DNA from: Agitococcus lubricus
GTDB taxonomy: Bacteria; Pseudomonadota; Gammaproteobacteria; Pseudomonadales; Moraxellaceae
DNA: 64,000 nucleotides
Reading direction: 5' to 3'
Assembly: GCF_003051055.1 (NCBI RefSeq)
Contig: NZ_QAON01000001.1
Span: 186,001 to 250,000, forward strand
Shown in pieces: positions 1 to 11,010 of the stretch. Position 1 is the first letter of the stretch. Each line of letters begins with the position of its first letter. The notes under the pieces are model-generated. The model saw nothing but the letters and a program-made list of their open reading frames with translations, was not told the DNA's origin and made no database searches. Made by a program: the position numbers and the translations under genes.

Positions 1-189
1 CAAAATATCGGTTAATTTATATTCCAAACTCGGGTCAGCAAAATACACTAAGGCTTTACCCAAAATCAGTTGTTGGTCTTCTGGATTGACTATAATGCGT
101 GTCTCACTGTTGGCATAAACAGGCGCAAACATCGTTAAACAGGCGTACACCAGCGCAATAACGTATGTCCTAAGATGATGAACGGTCAT
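1..189 (-). CDS. Partial sensor protein, N-terminus (signal peptide plus start of a 7TMR-DISM extracellular domain)
   Basis: This is the first 63 codons of a minus-strand gene that runs off the left edge. The translation starts with a hydrophobic signal peptide ending near VYA-N (residues 25-27). It continues with GKALVYFADPSLEYKLTDIL, which resembles the opening of the DISMED2 extracellular domain of 7TMR-DISM sensors, usually written as a lxyLeDpsgxltleeV pattern. Such proteins usually continue into seven membrane helices and a kinase or GGDEF output, but that part lies outside the window. An in-frame ATG four codons upstream (base 201) is an alternative start. The domain call rests on about 25 residues and is tentative. 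Confidence 0.5.
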   Translation of the reverse strand, partial: MTVHHLRTYVIALVYACLTMFAPVYANSETRIIVNPEDQQLILGKALVYFADPSLEYKLTDIL

Positions 190-337
190 GTCTATACCCA
201 TTGTTATACTTATCAGCATGCGTGCTTGTATTAGTCGCTGTTTGGCTTATTATCCATCCAAACTTCCCTTTTTAGCCGTCTTATGCTTGGCCTGAGCTAT
301 GTTAGAATAAGGCATATTCTCTTGTTTGAACTGCATC

Positions 338-1225
338 ATGAGCTCACCGAATCTACGCCCCTACGCTTGGCTTGCCATTGCCGCTGCTCTGCTTACCTTA
401 GCACTCAAAACAGGAGCCTACTTTTTAACTCATTCCGTGGGCATGTTATCTGACGCCTTAGAGTCTATCGTCAATGTTGCCGCCGCGACAATGGCGCTGG
501 CCATGCTCACCATTGCGGCACGTCCCGCAGATGACGACCATGCGTTTGGTCACACCAAAGCAGAGTATTTTTCGAGTGGGGTGGAAGGCGCACTCATTTT
601 TTTAGCGGCTATTGCTATTATTTATACCGCGATTCCACGTTTATTGCATCCACAACCCTTAGCGCAAGTCGATTTAGGCTTAATGATTGCGATATTAGCA
701 TCCGCCATTAACTTTGGTGTCGCACTCATTTTATTAAAAGCAGGTAAACGCTATCACTCCATTACCTTAGAGGCCGATGCTCACCATTTGTTGACTGACG
801 TATGGACATCGGTGGGTATTTTATTAGGGATTGGCGCCGTCGTTTGGACAGGTTGGTATGTTCTTGACCCACTGATTGCGATTGCAGTGGCCTTAAATAT
901 TATTTGGACAGGCTGGCAGTTATTACGTCGTTCGGTAGATGGTTTGATGGATGTTGCCTTGAGCGAACCCGAGTTAGACACAATCAAAACCATTCTCAGC
1001 ACCTACGAACAGCAATATGGGGTGCATTACAATGCCTTAAAAACACGGCAAGCGGGCAGTAAAAAATTTATTTCTTTTCATTTGTTAGTCAATGGTGCAT
1101 GGAGCGTAGAACAAGCACACGCGCTGCAAGACCAACTTGAAACCGCCATTGAAGCACAGATACTCGGTAGCCACGTATTGAGCCACGTTGAACCGATAGA
1201 TGCTCCCTCGACTCACCACTACTAA
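338..1225 (+). CDS. Cation diffusion facilitator (CDF) family metal transporter
   Basis: A 295-residue inner-membrane protein with about six hydrophobic segments, expected to export divalent metal ions in exchange for protons. CDF hallmarks are SDALES in TM2 (residues 38-43), DDDHAFGHTKAEY in the following loop, and HHLLTD in TM5 (149-154), which carries the usual His-x3-Asp half of the transport site. The TM2 half, normally H/D-x3-D, reads E42-x3-N46 here. The C-terminal 90 residues fit the cytoplasmic ferredoxin-like dimerisation domain. I start at the ATG at 338; a TTG twelve bases upstream is in frame but has no better ribosome site. The metal (Zn, Fe, Mn, Cd) cannot be told from sequence. 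Confidence 0.88.
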   Translation: MSSPNLRPYAWLAIAAALLTLALKTGAYFLTHSVGMLSDALESIVNVAAATMALAMLTIAARPADDDHAFGHTKAEYFSSGVEGALIFLAAIAIIYTAIPRLLHPQPLAQVDLGLMIAILASAINFGVALILLKAGKRYHSITLEADAHHLLTDVWTSVGILLGIGAVVWTGWYVLDPLIAIAVALNIIWTGWQLLRRSVDGLMDVALSEPELDTIKTILSTYEQQYGVHYNALKTRQAGSKKFISFHLLVNGAWSVEQAHALQDQLETAIEAQILGSHVLSHVEPIDAPSTHHY

Positions 1226-1457
1226 CCTTTAATGAAGGCCTCATAGACTATCCGTCTAGGTAAATCTGAACGGCCTTACCCTAATCATGGCTGCTGACAC
1301 TCCCCAATAATCCAGCCATCGCTATGCCAGTCATCGCGCCAAAAACCTGACTTTTTTCATCAAAGGCCTGTCGCTAATTCCAAAGACCTTCTACGCTAAG
1401 TGAGCTACTCTTATTGCTATACAAACGCTACCCTCTATTTGATGACGAGAACATACC

Positions 1458-2696
1458 ATGCCGTATACACTGAGTCCTTTGGCCAAAGAATTAAAACACT
1501 TGGAGCAACAAGGTGATTATTTGGCAGTGATAGCACTGGTCAAATCACAACTAGAGGCCAATAAACGTACCTTTGCCGACCCTTATATTAAAGAGTGGAT
1601 TGGCCGTCGTTGGCGTAATTTATTTTTGCAAGAAGCTATCCACGATAAACGCGCACTCAAAGTGGCTAGCAAAAAATTGGCAATGGCCAAAGATAAACGC
1701 TCTGCACCACAAAAAATTGCTGAACGCTTTTTGAAAGGTGACCATCATGTAGAATGGGCGGTAGACATGCCTGCTGCACAAATCTCCCAAGACTTAGCAA
1801 CGACCCTCATTTTTTGTCCTGGCTTTATTAACGGTTTATTACCTGCGCATGCCTTTGCCGAAGAGTTTCCTGCGATAGAAGCCGAATATGGCTGGAAGAT
1901 TTTTCAGGCCGATGCTCACCCCATGCGGGGCTGTGAAGCCAACCATAGTGACATTTTACAAGCGATTATTGATGGCAAAGGCTTTTTGTCTAACCCAGGT
2001 GCCGCCAGTGACCAATTTCGCCCCAGTGTGCCGCCCGAAGATGTATTTTTAATGGGCTATAGCAAAGGTGCACCCGATATTTTATCAACCCTTGTGCATC
2101 ATCATCAGGCTATTGGCCAGCGTGTACGCTGTGTCGTGACGTGGGCAGGCGCGATTGGTGGCTCATACATGGCAGACAATTTTTATGAATTGATTAAAAA
2201 CGCCGATACCGATTTATTAACGTCTCGTTTACATGACTTTTTGCAGCTACTAGTACCCAGTTTAACGCGCAAAGGGTCATTACGTCGTTTAGCAGAATAC
2301 GATATCAAAGGCGGGGTTCATAGCCTGACCACCAGTGCCCGTAACGAGTTTTATAAAAACTATCACGGCCTATTAGACGACCTCAATATCCCCGTCTTGA
2401 ACTTTACTGCGGCCACCACCGCACTGGAAGTCCCGACTTTTCAAATGGCAGATTGCTTAAACTTAACTCGCTATGACGGTAATAACGACATGCAGGTAAC
2501 ACAAGAGCAAGCAAAACTTAAAATTCCGATGGCAGCTCATGTGGCCATGCTACACGGCCATCATTGGGACGTATCGTATCCGCCCTTCCCTAAAGCCTTA
2601 CGCATGACTTCACCCAACTTAGACCATCCCTTTCCACGTAAGGCAGCGATTGTTGCGATTTTCAAACTCTTAGCAGAATTAGGGTTAATTGACTAA
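1458..2696 (+). CDS. Alpha/beta-hydrolase-like protein, function unassigned
   Basis: A 412-residue protein with no signal peptide. Residues 115-125 form a hydrophobic strand (TLIFCPGFING) and GYSKG at 200-204 is a GxSxG nucleophile elbow with Ser202 as probable nucleophile. DGNNDMQV and HGHHWDVSYPP near residues 355-390 could supply the acid and histidine. The first 100 residues are helical and basic and have no counterpart I recognise. GAG about nine bases before the ATG is a modest ribosome site. It stands alone between the CDF gene and a kinase. An esterase, lipase or thioesterase role is possible, but the substrate is unknown. Confidence 0.65.
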   Translation: MPYTLSPLAKELKHLEQQGDYLAVIALVKSQLEANKRTFADPYIKEWIGRRWRNLFLQEAIHDKRALKVASKKLAMAKDKRSAPQKIAERFLKGDHHVEWAVDMPAAQISQDLATTLIFCPGFINGLLPAHAFAEEFPAIEAEYGWKIFQADAHPMRGCEANHSDILQAIIDGKGFLSNPGAASDQFRPSVPPEDVFLMGYSKGAPDILSTLVHHHQAIGQRVRCVVTWAGAIGGSYMADNFYELIKNADTDLLTSRLHDFLQLLVPSLTRKGSLRRLAEYDIKGGVHSLTTSARNEFYKNYHGLLDDLNIPVLNFTAATTALEVPTFQMADCLNLTRYDGNNDMQVTQEQAKLKIPMAAHVAMLHGHHWDVSYPPFPKALRMTSPNLDHPFPRKAAIVAIFKLLAELGLID

Positions 2697-2974
2697 AAAC
2701 TTGGTCAAGGACGACCAAAATCCCGATAAAATGCCCGTAAACAGCCGTGATTTTATGGTAATTTGACTGAGGATCTGTTGGGGTTTGGCCTGTGACTTAG
2801 GTTACTGGTACAAGCCTACAATAGCCCTTAGGCGCTGTTGGATGTTAAAGCACGCGGCAACGCCTATTTTTGTCATATGCAAACATCACAGCCCCTCACT
2901 AGGCTTGAATAGCTCTGTCTCTTAAAGGTTGCGCCATGATGTCTGCATACTAACGTCATGGATTGAAAATAAAC

Positions 2975-5485
2975 ATGCCCCCACTGCTGCGCCATCGTTT
3001 ATTACGCTCAACCACAGGTTTGGTTGTCATCGTGATTTGTATTGTCGCGAGTGTGACACTGATTCTGGCGTTTCAACCCCAAATTCAACATCAACGGCAA
3101 CTGATAGAACAACATCAGCAACAAAAAGCGCAAGCGGTTGGTCAGCATTTAGAGCAAACCTTTTTTACCATTCAGCAGCAAGTAGTCAATCTTAATCAAC
3201 TCGCCTACCAATATCACCGTGACCCGTTAGCGATAGAAACCATTTTACGTACCTTATTGGGCGCATCGTCACCGCAAGCCATTTATGGCATGGGTGTCTG
3301 GTTTAGTCCGCAAAACCATCCGCAAAAAACCTCGTTATATGGTCCTTATGTCCATTTTAATGCCCAACAACAAGTAATTTTAACCTACGACTGGATGAAT
3401 CCTAATTATAACTATCCCAATCAGTCATGGTTCAAGACCATTATGAGTGCGCGTGGCGAGCAGCGTTGTACCCCACCTTATTTAGATATGGGCATGATTT
3501 ACGTGACCTGTGGACGGGCATTTCCTATGGGGGCAAGCCAACCCATGGGCGTTGTCACCGTCGATTTGGTCTTGCCACAAATAGAGGCAATGGTCACACA
3601 AGCCAGTACCCAGCCTTATGAACACGTATTTATCAGTGGCAATCAACAACAACTGATTGCCTTTCCTAATTCGGCTAAGGCATTAAAAAAATATTATCAA
3701 AACGACAAACAACAGAGTTTATTGGATATTTCTGTCAGCCACGTCTTAGCCCAACATAATAACCAATACCTAGCGTATGAACACCGCTTAAAAATGGGTT
3801 GGACAGTCCATGTACTCAGCCAAAAGTCGTGGTTAGAGCGCGAGATAAACCAACTCAATCAACAATTGTATTTATGGGTGATTTTTATTTGGTTTGCGGG
3901 GGCAATTACCGATGCAGTTTGGATGTATACCACACGCCGTATTCGTTCAGAACTACATCATAGTCTGACGTGGCGTAATGCCTTGAGCGATGTGATTCCA
4001 GCGGGGGTTTTTGCCGCCAATTTTAATGGCCAAGTGACATGGGCTAACCCTGTATTTAGTCAACTCACCCAACAAATTAAATATCCTTGCGAGCTCATTA
4101 ATTCGATTTACTTAGAAGACCAACCCAAGTTTCGCTTATTTTGGCATCGGGCCTGTTATGAACGTCGGTCCATGACCAGTGAATTTCGACTCAGTACCAA
4201 TGCCCGTAAGTGGGTACAAATTCGTTTGGTATTAGCCTTAAACAATGACAAAGAAGCGACAGCCATTGCAGGGACAATGGATGATATTACCGAACGGCGA
4301 CGTCACGAAGAAGAGTTAAGACACGCTAAAGAACAAGCCGAAGAAGCCAATAAGGCCAAAGGCGAGTTTTTGGCGATGATGAGCCACGAAATACGCACAC
4401 CCATGAATGGCGTCATTGGCATGTCTAGTCTCTTACTAGATACCCCTTTGTCCTCAGAACAACAAGAGTTTGCCCATACCATTCAAAATTCTGCCAACAT
4501 CTTACTCAAAATTATTAACGATATTTTAGATGTCTCTCGCATTGAAGCAGGCAAATTCCCCATTGAGCATTATCCGTTTCGCACCGAGAGCCTGATGAGT
4601 GAAATACTCACCTTACTCAGTCCTCTTGCCCAGCAAAAAGGCCTCGCCTTACGTTATGATAAAGCCGCAAATTTGCCTGCTATTTTAGTGGGTGACGCTG
4701 ACCGCCTGAAACAGGTGTTACTCAATCTGCTCAATAACGCACTCAAATTCACGGAACAAGGTAGCGTTAGCTTATTCGTAGACGTGAACCTCAGCGATGC
4801 GCAAAAAACCATCCTCACCTTTACCGTTAGCGATACAGGAATTGGACTGTCACAAGAGCAACAACAACGTATTTTTCAACCTTTTACCCAAGCCGATAGC
4901 TCAACCACACGACGGTACGGTGGAACAGGTTTAGGTTTAACCATTTGTCGGCACTTAATTGAGTTGATGGGCGGTGAAATTCATTGTGATAGCGACCTCG
5001 GCCACGGCTCACGTTTTTGGTTTAGACTCCCCTTTCAACATTATCAGGCAGCGCAATTACCTAGCGCCACCCGTAGCATGCCACAGGCGGTATTACGTAC
5101 AGATGCCATGATTTTGATTGTCGAAGATAACCCCGTCAATCAACAAGTGGTCGCCAAAATGCTACAAAAACTGGGCTTACATTATGATATTGCCCATAAT
5201 GGCCGTGAAGCCCTATCAAAACTCAGTACCTCTAATGCGTGGGATTTGGTACTGATGGACTGTCAAATGCCGATGATGGATGGTTTTGAAGCCACACGCC
5301 GTTGGCGTGAGCAAGAGCAGCTTTTAGGTCTTAAACGATTAACAATTATTGCCTTAACGGCGAATGCAATGCATGGCGATGAGGAACGCTGTTTAGCGGC
5401 GGGCATGGATGGTCATTTAGCCAAACCCATCGGCTTACAAAAACTCTATGAATTGTGCGCACAATGGTTAGCTGTGAAAGATTAA
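2975..5485 (+). CDS. Hybrid histidine kinase: periplasmic sensor, PAS, HisKA, HATPase, receiver
   Basis: About 836 residues. TM1 lies near residues 13-33, followed by a large periplasmic domain to about 295 with Cache-like features ([25 protein letters not shown]), then TM2, a PAS domain, and a HisKA H-box [12 protein letters not shown] with the phosphorylatable His near 471. The HATPase domain has its N box (LLNNALKFT), DTGIGL and GGTGLGL. A receiver domain carries the acceptor Asp in [11 protein letters not shown] near 762. No HPt domain follows, so phosphotransfer must go to a separate protein. An in-frame TTG at 2963 is a possible earlier start. No cognate regulator is adjacent, and the signal is unknown but probably a small molecule bound by the Cache domain. 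Confidence 0.9.
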   Translation: MPPLLRHRLLRSTTGLVVIVICIVASVTLILAFQPQIQHQRQLIEQHQQQKAQAVGQHLEQTFFTIQQQVVNLNQLAYQYHRDPLAIETILRTLLGASSPQAIYGMGVWFSPQNHPQKTSLYGPYVHFNAQQQVILTYDWMNPNYNYPNQSWFKTIMSARGEQRCTPPYLDMGMIYVTCGRAFPMGASQPMGVVTVDLVLPQIEAMVTQASTQPYEHVFISGNQQQLIAFPNSAKALKKYYQNDKQQSLLDISVSHVLAQHNNQYLAYEHRLKMGWTVHVLSQKSWLEREINQLNQQLYLWVIFIWFAGAITDAVWMYTTRRIRSELHHSLTWRNALSDVIPAGVFAANFNGQVTWANPVFSQLTQQIKYPCELINSIYLEDQPKFRLFWHRACYERRSMTSEFRLSTNARKWVQIRLVLALNNDKEATAIAGTMDDITERRRHEEELRHAKEQAEEANKAKGEFLAMMSHEIRTPMNGVIGMSSLLLDTPLSSEQQEFAHTIQNSANILLKIINDILDVSRIEAGKFPIEHYPFRTESLMSEILTLLSPLAQQKGLALRYDKAANLPAILVGDADRLKQVLLNLLNNALKFTEQGSVSLFVDVNLSDAQKTILTFTVSDTGIGLSQEQQQRIFQPFTQADSSTTRRYGGTGLGLTICRHLIELMGGEIHCDSDLGHGSRFWFRLPFQHYQAAQLPSATRSMPQAVLRTDAMILIVEDNPVNQQVVAKMLQKLGLHYDIAHNGREALSKLSTSNAWDLVLMDCQMPMMDGFEATRRWREQEQLLGLKRLTIIALTANAMHGDEERCLAAGMDGHLAKPIGLQKLYELCAQWLAVKD

Positions 5486-5510
5486 GATCTTTTAAGGTCA
5501 ACAAGTGAGT

Positions 5511-5548
5511 AGATTAAGCCATTTAGCTAGGCGTGAATGGCTTAATCT
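5511..5548. terminator. Inverted repeat between convergent genes
   Basis: A perfect 13-base stem (AGATTAAGCCATT at 5511-5523, complement at 5536-5548) with a 12-base loop lies between the 3' ends of the kinase and amtB. There is no T-tract, so it may be a bidirectional stop or an mRNA 3'-end stabiliser rather than a classical intrinsic terminator. Confidence 0.5.
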
Positions 5549-5597
5549 CAGTCAAAGGAAGCGCCTCGCCATATCAGGCAAAGCACTTCAATTGTCA

Positions 5598-6902
5598 TTA
5601 TTTCAAATCATAACCCCGTTCTTCATGTAACACCAAATCCAAGCCTTCACGCTCTTCATCATCGGTCACACGTAAACCCTTAGTCATGATAGCAGTCAAT
5701 TTGAGTAGTACCCATGTTGCCAGTGCTGTATAAAGACCAATCACCAAAATACCTGTGACTTGTGTCGTCAACTGACTGCCAATGCTGTCGTGATTCGCGG
5801 TATAACCCAAACCAGAAAACACCCCTAAATCTGGGCTACAAAAGATACCTGCTAAAAATGTTCCTAAAATACCGCCTACACCGTGTACAGGGAACACGTC
5901 TAAGGAATCATCAATTTTTAGAGTCTTCTTGATTAAATTGGTCATCACGAAACAAATCGCACCTGCCAAGATACCCACAACTAACGCACCTGCGGGTCCG
6001 ACAACGCCTGCTGCGCCTGTAATCGTCCCTAAACCTGCGACCATACCCGTGACAATACCTAGGACAGATGGCTTACCAAATTTAAGCCATTCACACACCA
6101 TCCATGTGAGTGCACCTGCGGAAGCCGCAATATGCGTGACAAACAATGCCATGCCTGCCGCTCCGTTAGCCGCTAAGGCAGACCCTGCGTTAAAACCATA
6201 CCAGCCTACCCACAACATACCTGCGCCAGTCACGGTCATCGTTAAGTTATGCGGGGGCATGGCCACTTTACCAAAACCTTGACGTGGGCCAAGTACTAAA
6301 GCAGCCACTAAAGCGGCGACCCCTGCTGTAATGTGCACCACAGTGCCACCCGCAAAGTCAATCAAACCGCGTTGAAAGAAGTATCCGCCCCCCCAAACAC
6401 TGTGTGCGACAGGCACATAGACCACGAGTGTCCACAACACACTAAAAATGAGTACCGAACTGAACTTCATACGTTCAGCAAAAGCACCAATAATTAACGC
6501 AGGGGTAATAATAGCAAAGGTCATTTGAAAGGCCGCAAAAACGATTTCAGGGATATCCCCTGTCATGTTTTCTTTCCCTAAACCTGCCATTAATATGCGC
6601 GAACCACCACCCAACCAGTCATTTAAGCTACCGCCGTCGGTAAATGCCAAGGAATAAAAACCTACAAGCCATAACAAACTGATTATCGAGGCAATCGCAA
6701 AACATTGCATCAAAATAGAGAGGACGTTTTTAGTACGGACTAAACCGCCATAAAATAAAGCCAAACCAGGCAAGGTCATAAACAGCACTAAGGCTGTTGC
6801 GGTCAGAATCCATGCAGTATTACCGTTATTAAGCGGTGTATCGGCGGCAAACGCCGTAGAGGCTAACAAAATAGACGTTAGCCCTGCGAGAATGCGGAAC
6901 AT
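5598..6902 (-). CDS. amtB: Ammonium transporter AmtB
   Basis: A 434-residue polytopic inner-membrane channel for ammonium. A cleavable N-terminal signal (ending near AFAAD) precedes eleven hydrophobic helices. The pore histidine pair is visible in VPVAHSVWGGG and VFPVHGVGGILG, and GGLVRTKNVLS and NTAWILTATALVLFMTLPG are family signatures. It lies 20 bases downstream of glnK and is read in the same direction, the standard glnK-amtB operon in which GlnK plugs the channel when nitrogen is plentiful. Length and motifs match the family, and I see nothing abnormal. Confidence 0.97.
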   Translation of the reverse strand: MFRILAGLTSILLASTAFAADTPLNNGNTAWILTATALVLFMTLPGLALFYGGLVRTKNVLSILMQCFAIASIISLLWLVGFYSLAFTDGGSLNDWLGGGSRILMAGLGKENMTGDIPEIVFAAFQMTFAIITPALIIGAFAERMKFSSVLIFSVLWTLVVYVPVAHSVWGGGYFFQRGLIDFAGGTVVHITAGVAALVAALVLGPRQGFGKVAMPPHNLTMTVTGAGMLWVGWYGFNAGSALAANGAAGMALFVTHIAASAGALTWMVCEWLKFGKPSVLGIVTGMVAGLGTITGAAGVVGPAGALVVGILAGAICFVMTNLIKKTLKIDDSLDVFPVHGVGGILGTFLAGIFCSPDLGVFSGLGYTANHDSIGSQLTTQVTGILVIGLYTALATWVLLKLTAIMTKGLRVTDDEEREGLDLVLHEERGYDLK

Positions 6903-6922
6903 GATAAATTAACTCAAACAGA

Positions 6923-7622
<700 letters not shown>

Positions 7623-7654
7623 AAAAAAAAGCCCTAATGAAATTAGGGCTTTTT
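7623..7654 (-). terminator. Intrinsic terminator of the RRM protein gene
   Basis: AGCCCTAAT (7630-7638), a GAA loop and ATTAGGGCT (7642-7650) form a perfect stem. Read on the minus strand it is followed by eight T residues, and on the plus strand by four to five, so it terminates best on the minus strand. Confidence 0.85.
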
Positions 7655-7733
7655 ACAGGCTAGTATGGGCAATAACTATGGTGGTAAAAGCTCTCTTGCG
7701 ATAAGAAAGTTGATACGGTTGCCCATGTCAGTC

Positions 7734-8096
7734 TTAGTGGCGACCACCACCAAAACCGCCGTCGCGACGGCCACCGCCATCACCACGACCACCGCCGAAT
7801 CCACCGCGACCGCCATCACGACGACCACCGCCACCGCCGCCGCCTTCTTCTTTAGGACGAGCTTCGTTAACGGTCAATGTACGACCAGAAATTTCTTTAC
7901 CATGTAATGCGCTGATTGCAGTTTTGGCTTCTTGGTCACTGCCCATTTCCACAAAACCAAAACCTTTGGAGCGTCCTGTTTCACGATCCATAATTACCAT
8001 TGCTGAACGTACAGCACCATGAGCTGCAAATAGCTGCTCTAAATCGGCATTGCTTACACCATAGCTTAAGTTGCCAACATATAACTTATTGCCCAT
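7734..8096 (-). CDS. Glycine-rich RNA-binding protein with one RRM domain
   Basis: A 120-residue cytoplasmic protein. Residues 3-80 form a single RNA-recognition motif with RNP2 (LYVGNL, 5-10) and RNP1 (SKGFGFVEM, about 43-51). The last 35 residues are almost only Gly, Arg and Asp in GGGRRDGG-type repeats. This layout matches bacterial and cyanobacterial Rbp proteins, often cold-induced, which bind single-stranded RNA. A strong ribosome site (GAGGAG about nine bases before the ATG) and a clean terminator downstream mark it as a well-expressed monocistronic gene. The partner RNAs are unknown. Confidence 0.92.
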   Translation of the reverse strand: MGNKLYVGNLSYGVSNADLEQLFAAHGAVRSAMVIMDRETGRSKGFGFVEMGSDQEAKTAISALHGKEISGRTLTVNEARPKEEGGGGGGGRRDGGRGGFGGGRGDGGGRRDGGFGGGRH

Positions 8097-8447
8097 GAAA
8101 GGGACTCCTCAAAGAACGATAACTGACATAGGACTTAGCTTATTGTTTGCTGGACTCCAAGTTAATAATGAAGGAGCACAAACAAACTCAGCACAATAGA
8201 GGCGCACATAAGTCCTGTAATACCACAAACCAAACGCAGGACTTAAGCATTAACAGGGGGAACAAGGTGTTATTACGTAGCAATTATTATAATCAGTACA
8301 TGACAACTCATGGCCATCCGCGCATAAGCCACTCACCACTAGGCAGTGATACATGCAGTATACTCGCCTGCCTAGTGAGTACAATAGCTTAATTGCTAAA
8401 GTTACGGCCGATTTACCCTTTTTTGTGATGACTGGTTACAAAATAGT
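8097..8447 (-). other. Long leader or intergenic region upstream of the RRM gene
   Basis: A 351-base stretch between pyrC' and the RRM gene, both on the minus strand. It holds three AGGACTTA-type words (8130-8137, inverted at 8209-8216, direct at 8238-8245) and a 10-base stem CACTAGGCAG/CTGCCTAGTG (8337-8346 and 8368-8377). The stem could end the pyrBC' transcript or lie in a structured 5' leader of the RRM gene. An 81-codon plus-strand ORF crosses these repeats and I do not accept it as a gene. Confidence 0.45.
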
Positions 8448-9701
8448 TTAGAGAAACACACTCTGTACACGTCCTTGCACCGTCATTCCTAAAAATGGGG
8501 TGTTTTGTCCTAACGAAACGAGGGTTTCAGGCGCAACATGCCATGTCGCGGCAGGGTCTACTACAATCACACCCGCGCCTGTTGTTAATGCCCCTGCCTC
8601 TAAACCTAAAATACGCGCAGGATTGACGGTTAAAGCACGCCACAGTTTGTCTTCGGTCAGTAGCCCATCTCTGACTAATTTTAAGCCTAACGGTAATACA
8701 GTTTCTAAGGCAGAAATACCCGCTTCCGTGGCTGGGAATGGCGCTAACTTGGCTGCCGCATTTAAGGGTTGATGATGAGAACAAATGGCATCAATCACGC
8801 CCGATTGCAGTGCCGCACATAGAGCCAAGCGGTCTTCTTCGCTACGTAAAGGTGGACGCACATGCGCCAAGCTATTAAAACCGTCAATCGCAGCATCGGT
8901 TAAATGGAGTTGATGCATTGCTACATCTGCCGTAATGCTTAAACCTTTCGCTTTGGCAATACGAATTAACTCAACCGAACCTTTACACGATAATTGGCTA
9001 AAGTGAGCTTTAACCCCTGTTTCTTCGACCAATAATAATTGTTTAGCTAGCGCAATGGTTTCGGCGATGCTGGGAATGGCAGGTAAACCCAAGCGTGATG
9101 CCGTAAAACCGTCATGTACGCAACCCGTTGCTAAGCTGGGCTCTTCAGGATAAAAAAAGACCGTAATATTTAAGGACGCAGCGTATTCTAGACAGCGTAA
9201 GAGTGTCTCGTCATTGGCCATACCTTGACGCGCGTTTGTCACTGCAATACAACCTGCCTGCATGAGAGCATGCATATTTGCGGGTTGTTTGCCCTCTAAA
9301 CCTTTGGTTAATGCGCCAATGGGATATACCTTGACCAAGCCTGCTTGAGCGGTTTTTTCGTGTAATTGCGCCACAATCGCCGCATTATCAATCATCAACT
9401 TGGGATTCGGCGGTAATACCACGTGGGCAAAACCACCGTGTAAGGCGGCTTTATTTTCACTAAGCATACTGCCGTGTTGTTTTTCGCCTTCACGTAAACT
9501 GGCACACAAATCAATAAATGCAGGTAACACATAATGGCCATGAATTTCTTGCACGTGTGTCACCTGTGCCGCACGTGCTTCCGCCCCCATCGCCACCATA
9601 CGACCATTATCCACTAAGACATCCGCCACACGGTCTATGTTGGCCGCAATATCAATGACGCGGCCACCCACCAATAAGGTGCGTTGTTGTTGTACTTGCA
9701 T
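8448..9701 (-). CDS. pyrC': Inactive dihydroorotase homologue PyrC' (aspartate transcarbamoylase-associated)
   Basis: A 417-residue amidohydrolase-fold protein two bases downstream of pyrB. In active dihydroorotase the first metal motif is DxHxHLRxPG; here it is DLCASLREGE, so both histidines are lost (Cys and Ser). The later TDHAPH-type motif reads CSHHQPL, without the catalytic Asp, and the PHHL-type motif reads MHQLHL. This is the known Pseudomonas-type arrangement in which a non-catalytic PyrC' subunit is needed to assemble the PyrB dodecamer. The true dihydroorotase must be encoded elsewhere. The near-contiguous genes suggest co-translation and 1:1 subunit supply. Confidence 0.93.
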   Translation of the reverse strand: MQVQQQRTLLVGGRVIDIAANIDRVADVLVDNGRMVAMGAEARAAQVTHVQEIHGHYVLPAFIDLCASLREGEKQHGSMLSENKAALHGGFAHVVLPPNPKLMIDNAAIVAQLHEKTAQAGLVKVYPIGALTKGLEGKQPANMHALMQAGCIAVTNARQGMANDETLLRCLEYAASLNITVFFYPEEPSLATGCVHDGFTASRLGLPAIPSIAETIALAKQLLLVEETGVKAHFSQLSCKGSVELIRIAKAKGLSITADVAMHQLHLTDAAIDGFNSLAHVRPPLRSEEDRLALCAALQSGVIDAICSHHQPLNAAAKLAPFPATEAGISALETVLPLGLKLVRDGLLTEDKLWRALTVNPARILGLEAGALTTGAGVIVVDPAATWHVAPETLVSLGQNTPFLGMTVQGRVQSVFL

Positions 9702-9703
9702 GA

Positions 9704-10696
9704 TTAGCCCTCTTTGCGTGTGGTGAGTTGACCCTGCATCGTCAAAGCAAGTACGGCCATACGCACAGCAATACCATAATTGACTTGTTTGAGAATCAAA
9801 GATTGATGACCATCGGCCACTTCGGAAGCAATCTCTACCCCCCGATTAATCGGGCCGGGGTGCATAACAATCGCATTGGGTTTGGCATAAGCAAGTTTTT
9901 GTGGCGTCAAACCATATAAAGCATAAAACTCTTCGGGGCTGGCTAATAACGGTGACTCCATACGTTCATTTTGAATCCGTAACGCAATCACTACATCTGC
10001 GCCCTCTAAACCTTGTTCTAAACGCTCATACAACTTGATACCGAGTTGTTGAAAATCTTTAGGCTGTAAAGTACGTGGGGCAATCACGCGAATTTCTTTT
10101 GCCCCCAAGGTTTGCAAGGCATAAATTTCTGAACGCGCCACGCGTGAATGACGCACATCACCAATAATGGCGACGGTTAACTGACTAAAATCGCCCGCAT
10201 GACGGCGAATCGTTAACATATCCAACATCCCTTGTGTGGGATGATTGTGGCGGCCATCGCCTGCATTAATCACTGCCACTTTTGGGGTGACTTGACTGGC
10301 AATAAAATGGGCTGCACCCGATTGTGAGTGACGCACCACAAAGGTATCGGCAGTCATGGCTTCTAAGTTCCACAACATATCGCGCAAGGTTTCACCTTTA
10401 CTGTTAGAAGACTTGGCAATATCAATATTAACGACATCGGCACTCAAGCGTTTAGCTGCTACAGCGAAGGTCGTTAACGTACGGGTTGATGCCTCAAAAA
10501 ACAGGTTCATTACCGTACGCCCTGCTAACAGTGGCTGATTGGTAATGCTGCCGTCAGGCGCTAAAAAAGATTCGGCAAAATCGAGAATTTCGGTAAGCTG
10601 CTCTTTACTCAGGCCTTCAGTTGTTAAAAAGTGACGTAGGCGACCTTGAGAATTAAGCTGCAAACGACTGGGGGTATGCGCATGGGACAAGTGCAT
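9704..10696 (-). CDS. pyrB: Aspartate carbamoyltransferase catalytic subunit
   Basis: A 330-residue enzyme joining carbamoyl phosphate and aspartate in step two of pyrimidine synthesis. The carbamoyl-phosphate motif FFEASTRT is at about residues 67-74, followed by the SSNSKGE loop, HPTQ, and [11 protein letters not shown] near the C-terminus. The N-terminus is slightly longer than that of E. coli PyrB, as in Pseudomonas-class ATCases that pair with PyrC'. No pyrR gene precedes it, unlike Pseudomonas, and no pyrI regulatory chain follows. It is divergent from the wax synthase gene. Confidence 0.97.
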   Translation of the reverse strand: MHLSHAHTPSRLQLNSQGRLRHFLTTEGLSKEQLTEILDFAESFLAPDGSITNQPLLAGRTVMNLFFEASTRTLTTFAVAAKRLSADVVNIDIAKSSNSKGETLRDMLWNLEAMTADTFVVRHSQSGAAHFIASQVTPKVAVINAGDGRHNHPTQGMLDMLTIRRHAGDFSQLTVAIIGDVRHSRVARSEIYALQTLGAKEIRVIAPRTLQPKDFQQLGIKLYERLEQGLEGADVVIALRIQNERMESPLLASPEEFYALYGLTPQKLAYAKPNAIVMHPGPINRGVEIASEVADGHQSLILKQVNYGIAVRMAVLALTMQGQLTTRKEG

Positions 10697-11010
10697 GATA
10701 GTTTACGATGTGATGAAAAAATTGGCCTCATTTTAACAGAAAGATGCTGGGCTGTTGGCGTTTTGATAGCATGCTGTTGCAGATTGATAACTGATTGCCA
10801 CAGACGACTTGATTTAGAGGATTCGCTGGCGAGTGCCTAGACACGAATTGCAACTGTTAACATCGCTTTTACCTGTATAAAACCCGCCCTTCTTGAGGCC
10901 GATACGATACAATACGCCAAAATAAGAAAGTGTTATGGCCTGTATATCTACAGAGTCATTTGCTAAATAATACCTCAAGGTAAACTGCCTTGCTTTTGTT
11001 GAGATGGATT
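10697..11010. other. Divergent intergenic region, pyrB and wax synthase
   Basis: These 314 bases must hold promoters for both flanking genes. I see no strong inverted repeat and no unambiguous -35/-10 pair, and no small ORF with a ribosome site. A 64-codon ORF overlapping the pyrB start is a shadow. Confidence 0.4.

Noticed and set aside
2929-3195. 88-codon ORF at the start of the first hybrid kinase
   Set aside because: Overlaps the kinase in another frame. The kinase frame has clear domains and this one does not.
8147-8392. 81-codon plus-strand ORF upstream of the RRM gene
   Set aside because: It crosses inverted repeats, has no ribosome site and resembles no protein family.
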